From assembly GCF_002197845.1 (NCBI RefSeq), contig NZ_NIDE01000019.1, forward strand, positions 434,001 through 498,000: a stretch of 64,000 nucleotides of DNA, in the 5' to 3' direction. The notes beneath the pieces were generated by a model, which saw nothing but the letters and a program-made list of their open reading frames with translations, was not told where the DNA came from and did no database searches. The DNA comes from Fimbriiglobus ruber. GTDB lineage: Bacteria; Planctomycetota; Planctomycetia; Gemmatales; Gemmataceae. The position numbers and the translations under genes are program-made. Positions 44,621-53,589 of this stretch are shown here, piece after piece (the stretch's first letter is position 1; the number at the start of each line of letters is the position of its first letter).

Positions 44621-44719
44621 CAATCGAGTCTCGCGTCAGGGTGTCGGGTCGATCGTTCGGTTCCGAGTGGGTCGCGCAAGACTCTAGCGATTCTGGCCAT
44701 GAGTATACGCGGTTTCCGT

Positions 44720-44740
44720 GCACTATTTTCGGAATAGTGC
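44720..44740. other. Small perfect hairpin between genes
   Basis: GCACTATT (44720-44727) pairs with AATAGTGC (44733-44740), loop TTCGG. It lies upstream of the ABC permease and downstream of the glycoside hydrolase stop (44843), both minus strand. It could be an operator or a weak terminator. Confidence 0.35.
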
Positions 44741-44842
44741 CTACTGATAGGAAACCGGAAACATCTCGTTTGACTTAACCTCGGCCACTGAACGCCGGTT
44801 GTTGTAGGACACGCTATTGCGCGCCGCCTTCACTGCTGGAAG

Positions 44843-46270
44843 TCAGTCCGTTTTCTCGCGTCGCATCCGCAGTGCGATATCAGGGTCGTATTTCGGCGAT
44901 TTCAGGTCGGTGGTCGGCCCGGTCGCGCTGACGGCATCGGTCTTCAGTACGCGGCCGGTCAGCGGGTCGACCCACTCGGCTTGATACCGGCCTGGCGGCA
45001 GGTCCAAAACGAGGGTGACTTCCGGCCCGCCGTGAAGATAAACGGCGTACTGCTTGCCCGATTCCGCCAGCACACGGGCGTGCCCCTTGGGCGGCAGCGC
45101 GCTCAGGATCACCTTGTTGTTCGGGGACATCTTCACGAAATCGAAGCCCGTCAGGAAGTCTTTGAGAACGGCCATTTGGCCGCGGAAGGCTCGGTTGCCG
45201 CCGCCCGGCGTCTTCGGCGGGTACTGGAACGAGCCGTCTTCGTGACCCGCGACGAACGAATAATCGAGGTTGTTGTACACCCCACCTCCCGCGAGCAAGA
45301 ATTCCCAGCCCTCCATGCGATAGTGGGCGTCGCCGGTGCCCTTGAAGCCGGTCTCGTCGTCCCCGAACGCCTTCTTGAGTTCGGCGTTCATCCCGATGGT
45401 GTTGGGCGGCGTGGCGTAGTGGAAGTTGAAGATCGAAACGGCCGGGTGCGGGTTCGCGATCTTTTGGCTCCCGTTCGCGATGTTCTGCGAGACGAGGTGC
45501 TTCCTCGCGAGTGGCTTCTCGGCCTCGACGATCACGTCGGCGACGCGCCGCTGCCAGTCTTCGGTCACGCCGCCGAAATAGGGCTCGTTGCAGATCTCGA
45601 AGTAGAGGTTGTCGAAGTCTCGAAGTTCGGTCACGAGCTTGCGGACGAGGGCTTCGTGAGGGGCTTGCAACCCGCCGTTCTTCTCCCGGTCATAAACAGC
45701 CTCCCGGTGGACCGCCCCGACGCCGTTCACGTTGTTGGCCGCGTTCATCGGGCTGAGTCGCCACATCGAGTCGTCGTAAAAGGGGCAAAAGAGCGTCAAC
45801 TCAACGACGATGCCCCGTTCGCCGGCCTTGGCGAGAAAATCTTTGAGCCGGGCGAAGTAAGCCAGATCCCATTTCGTCAGATCGAATTTCTTCCCACCGC
45901 CCGCGTACCCGGTCGTGTCCGACCGGGCCCACGGGCAGGCGTACTTCCCTTCGAGAGGGGCGAGTGTGTTTCGGGTGATGCCGAACGATTTGGAGTCCTC
46001 GACGTAAACGCCGCTGAAGATCCGGGTCATGTTGAGCCGGTGGACGTGCAGTTCGTCGAGGTATTTCGTGTAGTTGAAATCGGTATTGAGGACCGAGCCG
46101 TAATGCTCGGCCGACGTGACGAGGACGGTCGGCTGCCCGCGGAAGAGAAAATACCGCGGGTTGTCCGGGTGGAGAGAAATCGGCGCGGGCGGATCGACCG
46201 CGAATGCAGTCGGGTCACAGGCCGTCACAAGTGCGATCAGGCCGAGGCCGATCCTGGTCAATGTGCGCAT
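44843..46270 (-). CDS. Secreted glycoside hydrolase-like TIM-barrel protein
   Basis: 475 residues, ATG 46270. Signal peptide RTLTRIGLGLIALVTACDPTAFA. The start PISLHPDNPRYFLFRGQPTVLVTSAEHYG and the barrel segments LNMTRIFSGVYVED, FLAKAGERGIVVELTLFCPFYD, DNLYFEICNEPYFGGVTEDWQRR and VSIFNFHYATPPN fit clan GH-A hydrolases, with the Glu in ICNEPY as the likely acid/base. A small beta domain ends the protein (VTLVLDLPPGRYQAEWVDPLTG). Likely cuts a plant or microbial polysaccharide outside the cytoplasm; the family number and substrate cannot be fixed by eye. Confidence 0.8.
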   Translation of the reverse strand: MRTLTRIGLGLIALVTACDPTAFAVDPPAPISLHPDNPRYFLFRGQPTVLVTSAEHYGSVLNTDFNYTKYLDELHVHRLNMTRIFSGVYVEDSKSFGITRNTLAPLEGKYACPWARSDTTGYAGGGKKFDLTKWDLAYFARLKDFLAKAGERGIVVELTLFCPFYDDSMWRLSPMNAANNVNGVGAVHREAVYDREKNGGLQAPHEALVRKLVTELRDFDNLYFEICNEPYFGGVTEDWQRRVADVIVEAEKPLARKHLVSQNIANGSQKIANPHPAVSIFNFHYATPPNTIGMNAELKKAFGDDETGFKGTGDAHYRMEGWEFLLAGGGVYNNLDYSFVAGHEDGSFQYPPKTPGGGNRAFRGQMAVLKDFLTGFDFVKMSPNNKVILSALPPKGHARVLAESGKQYAVYLHGGPEVTLVLDLPPGRYQAEWVDPLTGRVLKTDAVSATGPTTDLKSPKYDPDIALRMRREKTD

Positions 46271-46319
46271 GGCGGGGTTTCGGGTTCGGGAGAGAGAAAG
46301 CGGCCACGGCCCGGAAAAC

Positions 46320-46367
46320 AGACGGACCCGGCCGGGGCGGTATCAACCACCCCGGCCGGGTCCGTCT
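46320..46367 (-). terminator. Strong terminator after infC
   Basis: Arms 46320-46337 and 46350-46367 form a perfect 18-bp GC-rich stem with a 12-base loop. On the minus strand it lies 43 bp beyond the infC stop and is followed by TGTTTTCC. It separates infC from the glycoside hydrolase gene. Confidence 0.75.
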
Positions 46368-46409
46368 CACAATACGGTACGAATTGAAGGAGTGCGAGCG
46401 GGCCGCGAG

Positions 46410-46949
46410 TTATTTGTTGCCCTTCGGGGCGAGCAGTGCGGTCATTTGCTTGCCTTCCATCGACGGCGACTTCTCGACCTTGCAGCAGTCGGCGAGCTTC
46501 ACGAGCATCGCTTCGATGATCCGCCGGCCTTCTTCGATGTGCTGCATCTCGCGGCCCCGGAACTGGACCTTGATGAGTACCTTGTCCCCTTCTTCGAGGA
46601 ACCCGCGGGCCTGGTTCAGGCGGGTGTCGATGTCGTGGGTGCCGGTCTTCGGGCGGACCCGGAGTTCCTTGAGCTTCTGCTGGTGTGTTTTGTGGGCCTG
46701 CTTCTTGGACTGGGCGTATTTAAACTTGCCGTAGTCCATGATCTTGCAGACGGGCGGGCGCTCGGACGCCGCGACTTCGACGAGATCCAGGCCGGCCTCG
46801 CGGGCCATTTCCATGGCCTGGCTGGTGGGTACGATGCCGTGCTGTTCACCTTCTGCGCCGATCAGGCGGATGGGACTGATCCGGATTTGGTCGTTCATCC
46901 GGGGGCCCGCCGGCCCACGCGGCGGGCCGTTTCGATCGAACGGGGGGAT
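46410..46949 (-). CDS. infC: Translation initiation factor IF-3
   Basis: 179 residues. IF-3 binds the 30S subunit and checks initiator tRNA and start codon. The N-domain has MNDQIRISPIRLIGAEGEQHGIVPTSQAMEMAREAGLDLVEVA and PPVCKIMDYGKFKYAQSKK; the C-domain has ELRVRPKTGTHDIDTRLNQARGFLEEGDKVLIKVQFRGREMQH and a complete end. The start is probably ATC at 46949: AGGAG (46957-46961) stands exactly 7 bases upstream. The next in-frame ATG, 46898, lies later at the MNDQIR block. Rare ATT/ATC-type starts are known for infC and let IF-3 repress its own translation. rpmI and rplT, the usual neighbours, are absent. Confidence 0.93.
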   Translation of the reverse strand: MPPFDRNGPPRGPAGPRMNDQIRISPIRLIGAEGEQHGIVPTSQAMEMAREAGLDLVEVAASERPPVCKIMDYGKFKYAQSKKQAHKTHQQKLKELRVRPKTGTHDIDTRLNQARGFLEEGDKVLIKVQFRGREMQHIEEGRRIIEAMLVKLADCCKVEKSPSMEGKQMTALLAPKGNK

Positions 46950-46956
46950 ACGAAAT

Positions 46957-46961
46957 CTCCT
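46957..46961 (-). promoter_or_regulatory. Shine-Dalgarno that fixes a non-canonical infC start
   Basis: AGGAG on the minus strand with 7 bases (ATTTCGT) before ATC at 46949. A GTG at 46964 overlaps this sequence from its 5' side, so it cannot be served by it. Confidence 0.65.
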
Positions 46962-47187
46962 CACGGGGTAAGTGGAAAACGTGACTCCGCGGCAAAGTCG
47001 GGCACGTCGTTAACTCTTTATGCATAACTTGCCGCGGCGCCGCCGTCAACGCTGGTCGGCCGAAAAAATTGAAGTGTTCACTTGCCGCTTCGGGGCAGCA
47101 GTCCAACAATGCCGACGCGAGACCCGCCCGGGGTTCGCGAAATCCGCCCGCCCGGTTCCCCATCCCACCGTATTCGGAGAAGTGTTC

Positions 47188-47742
47188 ATGGTCCGCGCGT
47201 CCCGCTGGGTCGTTGCCGTTGCAGCTGGCCTGTTCGCCGCCACGGCCGCCGTCGCCGACGACAGCACGCTGAAAGTCAAGGAAGGGGACGCGTTCCCCGA
47301 CGTGACCCTGCACGCCGCCCAGGTCGAGAAGATCCCGGGCAAGAAGGCGGGCGACACGGTCAGCATCGCCGACCTGAAGGGCAAGACCGTCGTCGTGTTC
47401 TTTTACCCGAAGGCCCTCACCAAGGGCTGCACCATCGAGTCGTGCGGGTTCCGCGACCTGGCCGCCAAATTCCCGAAGGACGCGGTCCTCGTCGGGGCGA
47501 GCGCGGACGACGAGGCGCTCCAGAAGAAGTTCATTGATACCAACATGCTGCCCTACGCGCTGCTCTGCGATACCGACCTGAAGCTGATCCAGTCGCTCGG
47601 CATCCAGTCGCCCAAGGGCAAGGTGCCGCAACGGGTCACATTCGTGGTCGGCAAGGACGGCAAGATCGCGAAGATTTACAGCAAGGTGACGCCGGCCGAC
47701 CACCCGACGGAAGTGCTCAAGTTCGTCGAAGAGCTGAAGTAA
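47188..47742 (+). CDS. Exported BCP-type peroxiredoxin
   Basis: 184 residues from ATG 47188, preceded by GGAG. Signal peptide VRASRWVVAVAAGLFAATAAVADD, so the enzyme probably works outside the cytoplasm. The AhpC/TSA fold contains FYPKALTKGCTIESCGFRD: peroxidatic Cys near 81 and resolving Cys near 86, the five-residue spacing of BCP/PrxQ enzymes, which reduce peroxides with thioredoxin-type donors. VGASADDEALQKKF and RVTFVVGKDGKIAKIY complete the family pattern. An exported PrxQ is less usual than the cytoplasmic form. It is divergent from infC, and a hairpin terminator follows. Confidence 0.9.
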   Translation: MVRASRWVVAVAAGLFAATAAVADDSTLKVKEGDAFPDVTLHAAQVEKIPGKKAGDTVSIADLKGKTVVVFFYPKALTKGCTIESCGFRDLAAKFPKDAVLVGASADDEALQKKFIDTNMLPYALLCDTDLKLIQSLGIQSPKGKVPQRVTFVVGKDGKIAKIYSKVTPADHPTEVLKFVEELK

Positions 47743-47761
47743 TTGCTGCGGTATAAAAAGC

Positions 47762-47794
47762 CCAACGCCCGCAGGGGTTACCTGCGGGCGTTGG
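47762..47794. terminator. Bidirectional terminator
   Basis: CCAACGCCCGCAGG (47762-47775) pairs perfectly with CCTGCGGGCGTTGG (47781-47794), 14 bp with a 5-base loop, between the convergent peroxiredoxin and lipoprotein genes. It is preceded by AAAAAG. Confidence 0.75.
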
Positions 47795-47820
47795 CGTTTG
47801 GAGTTCGATGACATCAGGGG

Positions 47821-48240
47821 TCACTTCTTCGTCAGGTCAATTGTGAGGTCGTTATTCCCGGACTGGATCGTGATCGATCCCGGGACGTTAACCGGCCCCG
47901 ATACAGTAGCGCCGGCCTTCTGCTCGCCGAGCAAAGGGGTGTAGGTGACTTTGTAGGCACCCGCCGGAGCCCCCGTTTTCCGCTCACCGCGAGAGTCGGT
48001 GGACCTCACTGTCGTCAGGGTGAACGTCCCGTCCTGCCCCACTTCCGCGTTGACGATGAATTCTCCCTTGTCCGGTTCGGGGAGAAACCGCACAACTCCG
48101 CCGGAGACCGCGCCGCTGCCCCTCTTAACCACCCCTTTGACGGGATGGAGGGCGGGAAAAGTAGGCTGGTTCGAGTCCGCGCACCCGGTCACGAGAGCGA
48201 CGGACAAAGCCACGATTCCCGTAAAAATTCGGATCGTCAT
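47821..48240 (-). CDS. Lipoprotein paired with DUF1559 gene
   Basis: 139 residues, ATG 48240. Lipobox ALVTGC with Cys at residue 20. The mature domain is a small beta-sandwich-like unit (LHPVKGVVKRGSGAVSGGVVRFLPEPDKGEFIVNAEVGQDGTFTLTTV; GAYKVTYTPLL), similar in plan to the lipoprotein at 15258-15722. It begins 4 bp after the DUF1559 stop, so the two are surely co-expressed. Role unknown; a surface or periplasmic carbohydrate- or protein-binding domain is plausible. Confidence 0.8.
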   Translation of the reverse strand: MTIRIFTGIVALSVALVTGCADSNQPTFPALHPVKGVVKRGSGAVSGGVVRFLPEPDKGEFIVNAEVGQDGTFTLTTVRSTDSRGERKTGAPAGAYKVTYTPLLGEQKAGATVSGPVNVPGSITIQSGNNDLTIDLTKK

Positions 48241-48244
48241 GATG

Positions 48245-49153
48245 TTACCAGTCGCTCCCCAAAACGATTCCGTCGCGGGGGTCGACGGCCGCCTGCCACG
48301 TTGTCAGACTCAGGCTGCCGGTCAGGAAACGAACACTCCCGTCGCCGACGCCGACCATGATCCCGTTGGTGTGTGCCGATTGGGGGACGTTGATGTCGCA
48401 GTTGTTGACGTAGTTCGGGTTCACCTGGAACAGCTTGGCGGCAGGCGTGTAGTTGCCAACGGTCCCCTTTGAACTGCCGTAGGTGAAGTTGAATCCGGGC
48501 CGCCAGACGGAATTCGAGTCCGCCCAGAGTGTGCCGTAGGCCGAGGACAGGCTGCCCGTGTTCCCGCACGTCCCGAACGCTTCGGCGAGGAATACCGTGT
48601 TGGACAGGCCGTCCGGCACGCTCGGATACATCGGCTTCGACCCCTTGGGATAAGGGTTGCCGTTGGGCGGGTCGCCGAAGACGTACACGTTTCCGGTGTA
48701 GCAAGCCGCCCCCCAAGTGTTCGCCCCGCCGTCGGTGGTCGTACACAAACCTCCCGAAACGGAGAAGTCGGACGGGCAGGTGTAGGTCTTGATTGGCAAC
48801 GTGCCTTGGCCGCCGGCGTAGCCGCTGGGCGACAGGTTTTTGTAGATGTTATTCTGCTCGATGTACGGCAGCAGATAGGCGTGCATGGTGTAGTTTTGTC
48901 CGGCAAACGGTCCCGACGGGATCAACGTCACGGCGTCCGGCGCACAGAGCGGGGGCAACGTGTTCAAGGCGTCGTTGTGCCCGTGGACCGCGAGGACGAT
49001 TTGCTTCAGGTTGTTGCTGCAGGTGCTCCGGGCTGCGGCTTCGCGGACTTTCTGGACGGCGGGCAGAAGTAACCCGATCAGGATCGCGATGATGGCGATC
49101 ACCACCAACAGCTCAATGAGGGTAAAGGCGGACCTTCGGCGCAAGGAAAACAT
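48245..49153 (-). CDS. DUF1559 pseudopilin-like secreted protein
   Basis: 302 residues from ATG 49153, placing [16 protein letters not shown] at residues 8-23; a GGAAG lies upstream, and longer frames overlap the divergent ABC gene. It has the helix [27 protein letters not shown], the [12 protein letters not shown] region, and a C-terminal [21 protein letters not shown] segment. An Ala replaces the more common Gly before the Phe at the prepilin cleavage site. Same length as the paralogue at 15760-16668 and likewise followed by a lipoprotein gene, but no sigma-54-like site was seen upstream. Confidence 0.9.
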   Translation of the reverse strand: MFSLRRRSAFTLIELLVVIAIIAILIGLLLPAVQKVREAAARSTCSNNLKQIVLAVHGHNDALNTLPPLCAPDAVTLIPSGPFAGQNYTMHAYLLPYIEQNNIYKNLSPSGYAGGQGTLPIKTYTCPSDFSVSGGLCTTTDGGANTWGAACYTGNVYVFGDPPNGNPYPKGSKPMYPSVPDGLSNTVFLAEAFGTCGNTGSLSSAYGTLWADSNSVWRPGFNFTYGSSKGTVGNYTPAAKLFQVNPNYVNNCDINVPQSAHTNGIMVGVGDGSVRFLTGSLSLTTWQAAVDPRDGIVLGSDW

Positions 49154-49443
49154 AAACGCTTCCAAGAAGGGAAAAAGGAATGTCACCCAAGGCGAATCAG
49201 AGAGGATCGAGAGAGGTGTAGGAAGAAGTTTAGCCGGCCGACAACGGGTATCAAGCGGAAAAAGAGCGAACCCCGTATTGTGCAATTTTCGACGGGGAAT
49301 GTGATTCATTTCGGTCGGTAAAGGCGTAGCTGGGATCGAGTTGCTACGAAGGCAAATGTGGTTACTCCGTGAAGTCGACCACGGTTCGCCCGCGACTTGG
49401 CCCCTATCATCAGGTGGTCGCCCTTTCCGCCACGGAACCCACA

Positions 49444-51246
49444 ATGGCCCGCCACCGACCGAACGCCGACGAGACCGCGGCTCCCGCCCGCGTGACCCGG
49501 GAGGGCCTTCGCGAAGCGGCCCGCATGTTCGCGTACCTCCTCCGGTACCGCGGGCGGTTCGTTGCCTCCATGCTGGCGCTGGTTGCGGCCAGCCTGCTCG
49601 GGCTCGCGTTCCCCTATCTCGCGGGCCGGCTGATCGACGCCGCGTCTCCGACGCCGGCCGCCGGTGGGCTCGACATCGATCAGGCCGCCGGGATGCTCGC
49701 GGTTCTCCTCGCGGTCCGGGCGGTTTGTTCGTTCGGCCAGACGTACTGGCTGGCGCAGGTGGGCGAACGGAGTCTCGCCGACCTGCGGCAAGACACCTAC
49801 GCCCGGCTGCTCAGTCTGCCGGTCGGGTTCTTCGCCCAGCGGCGGGTCGGGGAACTCTCCAGTCGGGTGGCGACCGATTTGTCCCAGATTCAGGACTCGT
49901 TGACGAACGCGATTCCGCAGTTCCTTCGACAGGTAGTGATGCTGGCCGGGGGCGTCGTCCTCATCGCGCTCACGTCCGGCCGCTTAACACTGGTCATGCT
50001 GGCGTCCGTGCCGCCGTTGATGGCCGCGGCCGCCGTGTTCGGGCGGGCGGTCCGCCGGTTGTCCGGGCACGCTCAGGACAAACTGGCTGCGGCGAACGTG
50101 ATTGTGGAGGAAACCCTGCAAGGCATCGCCGGGGTGAAGGCGTTTACGAACGAGGGTTACGAGGAAGCCCGCTACCGGGCGGGGATCAGCGACGTCGTCG
50201 CGGCCGTTCTCCGCGGAGCGTTGTATCGTGGCGCGTTCACGGCGTTCGTGATTTTCGCCCTCTTCGGCGCGATCGTGATGGTGCTTTGGTACGGGGCCCG
50301 GTTGGTCAAGGCCGGCGATCTCAGTCTCGGCGACCTGACCCAGTTTCTCCTTTACACGATGTTCGTGGCCGGGGCGGTCGGGCAGTTCGCCGAACTGTAC
50401 GCCCAACTCCAGCGGACGATCGGAGCCACCCAGCGGGTGCGCGAGTTACTCCGCGAGACGCCGGAAGACGCCGGTCCGAGTGCCGATACGATCCCCCGCC
50501 CGACCGGGGCGATCGCGTTCGACGACGTCACGTTTTCGTACCCGTCGCGAAAGGAAGTCGTGGTCCTCCGCGGGCTGTCGCTAGAAGCGAAAGCCGGGGA
50601 ACGGATTGCCCTCGTCGGCCCGAGCGGGGCCGGTAAGTCGACCATCGTTTCGCTCCTGTTGCGGTTCTACGACCCGGACAGTGGCCGTATCCTGGTCGAC
50701 TCGCGGGACGCCCGGGAGTACCCGTTACACGGCCTCCGGGCGGCCACCGCCATCGTGCCGCAAGACGTCTTCCTGTTTGGCGGAACGATTCGGGAAAACA
50801 TCGCTTACGGTCGGCCGGGGGCGAGCGGAGAGGAAATCGAAGCCGCCGCCAGGAAGGCGAACGCCCACGACTTCATCGCCGGCTTTCCAGAGGGGTATGA
50901 AACGGTCGTCGGCGAGCGCGGGGTGAAACTCTCCGGCGGTCAGCGGCAGCGCGTGGCGATCGCGCGGGCGATCCTCCGCGACCCCGCGATTCTTATCCTC
51001 GACGAGGCGACCAGTTCACTCGATTCGGAAAGTGAACACCTCGTCCAGCAGGCGCTCGATCGGCTGATGCAAGGGCGGACGTCGGTCATCATCGCGCACC
51101 GGCTCTCGACCGTCCGGCGCGCCGACCGGATCTACGTCATCGACGAGGGCCGCGTGATCGAAACCGGAACGCACGCCGAATTGTTGGCCCGGGACGGCGG
51201 AAAGTATCGCACTCTGGTGGAGTTGCAATTCGCCCACGCTTCCTGA
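49444..51246 (+). CDS. MsbA-type ABC exporter (membrane plus ATPase domain)
   Basis: 600 residues from ATG 49444. Six membrane helices occupy about 35-320 ([50 protein letters not shown]). The ATPase domain follows: Walker [11 protein letters not shown] near 391-400, Q-loop [20 protein letters not shown], signature [16 protein letters not shown] near 495, Walker [14 protein letters not shown] near 516, and switch His IAHRLST near 549. Complete half-transporter, acting as homodimer to export lipids, lipid-linked sugars or drugs. It is divergent from the DUF1559 gene and has no partner nearby, so the substrate is unknown. Confidence 0.94.
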   Translation: MARHRPNADETAAPARVTREGLREAARMFAYLLRYRGRFVASMLALVAASLLGLAFPYLAGRLIDAASPTPAAGGLDIDQAAGMLAVLLAVRAVCSFGQTYWLAQVGERSLADLRQDTYARLLSLPVGFFAQRRVGELSSRVATDLSQIQDSLTNAIPQFLRQVVMLAGGVVLIALTSGRLTLVMLASVPPLMAAAAVFGRAVRRLSGHAQDKLAAANVIVEETLQGIAGVKAFTNEGYEEARYRAGISDVVAAVLRGALYRGAFTAFVIFALFGAIVMVLWYGARLVKAGDLSLGDLTQFLLYTMFVAGAVGQFAELYAQLQRTIGATQRVRELLRETPEDAGPSADTIPRPTGAIAFDDVTFSYPSRKEVVVLRGLSLEAKAGERIALVGPSGAGKSTIVSLLLRFYDPDSGRILVDSRDAREYPLHGLRAATAIVPQDVFLFGGTIRENIAYGRPGASGEEIEAAARKANAHDFIAGFPEGYETVVGERGVKLSGGQRQRVAIARAILRDPAILILDEATSSLDSESEHLVQQALDRLMQGRTSVIIAHRLSTVRRADRIYVIDEGRVIETGTHAELLARDGGKYRTLVELQFAHAS

Positions 51247-51635
51247 ACCTGGACCGTCAGCTTGCCGGGAGCCCCCTCAATCGCCCGCGCCCGCCGGCGC
51301 AAATGATACATTTGTCAAACAGCGTAATAACGGTATTTTGGGTGGTCTGTTGAGAGAGGGTAAACAGAACATTCTGCAACGTCTTCCGCGTGAGGTTCGT
51401 TGCCGGACGTCAAAAAATGAGGTAGTCGTTTGAAGTGACTTCTGCGTAGTATTCGACGGCGGTTCTGTCCGCCCAGGACAAACCGGTCTTTCATGGGTCT
51501 CTCATGTTCGTGTGCATGGCTTACTTTCGCACGAGTCCCGCGCAAGTCCCCCCGCCGGGTCCGTTTCACTAACGCGAGCGGGATCAAAAACGGGACCTGA
51601 CGAAACGAAAGTCCTCACACCTTGGAGTCTGTGTC
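51247..51635. other. Intergenic region, no gene seen
   Basis: 389 bp between two plus-strand genes. It is AT-richer than the coding parts (GTAATAACGGTATTTTGG near 51325). No repeat, hairpin or small gene stands out. The promoter of the Tyr/Gly-rich protein gene should lie here. Confidence 0.45.
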
Positions 51636-51995
51636 ATGAACGTTAAACTCGCTTTCCTCGGTCTGACCTCTGCGGCTGCCCTGGCCCTCGGAACCGGCAC
51701 GGCGTCCGCCCAATATCCGACCTATGGGCCGGGTTATTACGCCCCGCCGGTTTACGCCCCGCCGGTTTACGCCCCGCCGGTCGTGGCCGCTCCCCCGGTC
51801 GTGTCCGCCGGCATCTCCGTGCCGGGCGTGTCGGTTGGCGTCGGGCTCGGTGCGCCCGGTGTGGTCGTGGGCGGCGGGGTTTATGCCCCCGGCCCGGTGA
51901 TCGGTGTCGGTCTCGGCGGCTACTACCGCCCCGGTTACGGCTACTACCGCCCCGGTTACGGTTACTACCACGGCGGCCGCTACTACCACCGCTAA
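51636..51995 (+). CDS. Small secreted Tyr/Gly/Pro-rich repeat protein
   Basis: 119 residues, ATG 51636 with GGAG upstream. Signal peptide NVKLAFLGLTSAAALALGTGTASAQ, cleaved near residue 26. The mature part is low-complexity: three tandem YAPPV units, a Val/Gly-rich middle (GVSVGVGLGAPGVVVGGG), two YYRPGYG units and a His/Tyr end (GGRYYHR). Such composition suggests a structural or surface-coating protein rather than an enzyme. A strong T-tailed terminator follows, so it is transcribed alone. Similar short proteins are common in planctomycetes but uncharacterised. Confidence 0.75.
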   Translation: MNVKLAFLGLTSAAALALGTGTASAQYPTYGPGYYAPPVYAPPVYAPPVVAAPPVVSAGISVPGVSVGVGLGAPGVVVGGGVYAPGPVIGVGLGGYYRPGYGYYRPGYGYYHGGRYYHR

Positions 51996-52038
51996 AAGCG
52001 TGTATGGTAGACCGATCAATGATGTCACTCAGTATTTG

Positions 52039-52070
52039 AAAGGTTCCGGCCGGCCGCCGGAACCTTTTTT
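52039..52070 (+). terminator. Rho-independent terminator
   Basis: AAAGGTTCCGGC (52039-52050) pairs perfectly with GCCGGAACCTTT (52056-52067), loop CGGCC, and runs into a T-tract ending at 52070. It ends transcription of the Tyr/Gly-rich protein gene and adjoins the stop of the convergent membrane protein. Confidence 0.9.
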
Positions 52071-52073
52071 CGT

Positions 52074-53459
52074 TCACAGGCCGAAGAACGGCACCGGAAC
52101 CAGAAAAGCGTGCTGCTCGTACAGGCTCCAGACGCCGTTCCAACTCGTGTACTGCGTAAAGAAGACGATCAACACGTAGAAAGCCGCGGCCGGCAACAGT
52201 GGGAGGCGGGCGGTCCACCGGAAAAACCAGTGCCGCGGCGCGGGGCGCCGGGCGGCCCGACTCATGGCCCACCCGGTCCAGAGGCGGGCCGGGAAAATGA
52301 ACGCGATGAACACCAGACTCGGCAGCCAGGCGGCTTCGCGCGGCACGATCTGAATCTTGAGCAGGTAGAGCGGCAGGGCGAACAACAGCGTGGCGACGAA
52401 CGCGAACGCGAAGGCGTAAGGTGCCCGACGGAATTCGCGGCGGACTTCCAGCACGTTCCAGACGGCACTCAGTCGATTCGTCACCGCGATCCGCGTTTGC
52501 AGGAACGGCAGGTACAGCAGAACCAGCGCCAGCAGGCACGCGCCGAAGAACGCGACAGTCCCCGCGATCGGCACGTGGGCCTGGGCGCGGCCCGCGGCGA
52601 TCATGGAAATGGGAATCAGTAGCCACGACACTGCGCCGATGAACCCGCGGAAGCCGAGCCAAAAGTAATACGGCAATCGGAGCGAGGTCACGAAGTCCCA
52701 GACGGCGTCCCGCGACTCGGCGTAAAAGCCGCCGCGGGCGACTCGCAGGACGACCCACACACTGTTGAACGGCCAGAGGAAATACCGGAGTTTCCCACCC
52801 CGCGCGCAAACGGTCGCGATGTGGACGGCCGTGATCCCGATCAGGACGAGTAACCCGGTCCGCCAACCATCGGCAGCCCGGCCTGTTGGGTCGATGATGC
52901 GCGCCGTGTGCGCGACGTCAGCGACGTAGCGGACCGGCAACAGCAATAGCCAGCTTCCGAGGACGATCCCGCCCAGCCGGGCGGCCGTCCTCATGCCGAA
53001 GAACCCGTCGCGAAGCCGCCCGGAGCGAGCCACCCGTGCCGCCGACTCCAACAGGTATCCCAGGCTCAGGAACTGCAACACGGGCAGAGCCGCGAGGACG
53101 GCGAGCGCGACGAGGAGCGCTGCCGCCCCGAACACCCACTCGATCAGCAGATAGATGCTGTGAAAGAATCCCGGCGAAGCAACGGCACGAACTCGCCGTG
53201 CGAGAGCCAGCCGATGCCTTTTCAGCACCGGAACAGCGCGAACCGGCTCCAGTTCTTCGACAGCAGGAAGAGCAATCAGGGGCGCGACGACCGGCTCTAC
53301 GACGGTTGGTTCGATGACCCGCGCGAGGGTCGGGGCACGCCTCGCGAGCGAGACTTCCACAGGCACGACGGGCGTCCGTGTCGGGGAGACCGCGTCTTCC
53401 AAAACGGGAATCGCGGGGACGACAGGCGTGGCGCGTCGCGGCTCGCTGGACGTATTCAT
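52074..53459 (-). CDS. Multi-pass membrane protein of unknown function
   Basis: 461 residues, ATG 53459. The first 100 residues are cytoplasmic and rich in Pro, Val and Arg. About eight hydrophobic segments follow, for example WVFGAAALLVALAVLAALPVLQFLSLGYLLESAARVARSGRLRDG, GGIVLGSWLLLLPV, WLLIPISMIAAG and VAFFGACLLALVLLYLPFLQ. The LSLGYLLESAARVARSGRLRDGF stretch looks like a conserved loop. No transporter or enzyme motif is evident. It stands alone, convergent with the Tyr/Gly-rich gene and divergent from the DUF1549 gene. Confidence 0.75.
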   Translation of the reverse strand: MNTSSEPRRATPVVPAIPVLEDAVSPTRTPVVPVEVSLARRAPTLARVIEPTVVEPVVAPLIALPAVEELEPVRAVPVLKRHRLALARRVRAVASPGFFHSIYLLIEWVFGAAALLVALAVLAALPVLQFLSLGYLLESAARVARSGRLRDGFFGMRTAARLGGIVLGSWLLLLPVRYVADVAHTARIIDPTGRAADGWRTGLLVLIGITAVHIATVCARGGKLRYFLWPFNSVWVVLRVARGGFYAESRDAVWDFVTSLRLPYYFWLGFRGFIGAVSWLLIPISMIAAGRAQAHVPIAGTVAFFGACLLALVLLYLPFLQTRIAVTNRLSAVWNVLEVRREFRRAPYAFAFAFVATLLFALPLYLLKIQIVPREAAWLPSLVFIAFIFPARLWTGWAMSRAARRPAPRHWFFRWTARLPLLPAAAFYVLIVFFTQYTSWNGVWSLYEQHAFLVPVPFFGL

Positions 53460-53589
53460 GTCAACTGATACCCCCGCGCCCGATTCCGGTTTCGGAGTTA
53501 TGCTAGCTTTTGAAACAATCGCCGGGTGAAACTTTTCCGATCAGCCTTTGGTAGTTCCGGTAGCTCATCGGGAACCGGGCGGTACTTCT

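Noticed and set aside
49154-49300. Sigma-54 promoter for the third DUF1559 gene
   Set aside because: TGCAATTTTCGACGGG matches only the -12 half; the GG pair of the -24 element is missing.
51500-51530. Sigma-54 promoter for the Tyr/Gly-rich protein gene
   Set aside because: TGGCTTACTTTCGCA has the GG and GC pairs one base too close together.
51315-51587. 90-codon minus-strand frame in the gap after the ABC exporter
   Set aside because: Basic, low-complexity translation, no ribosome binding site and no neighbour on that strand.
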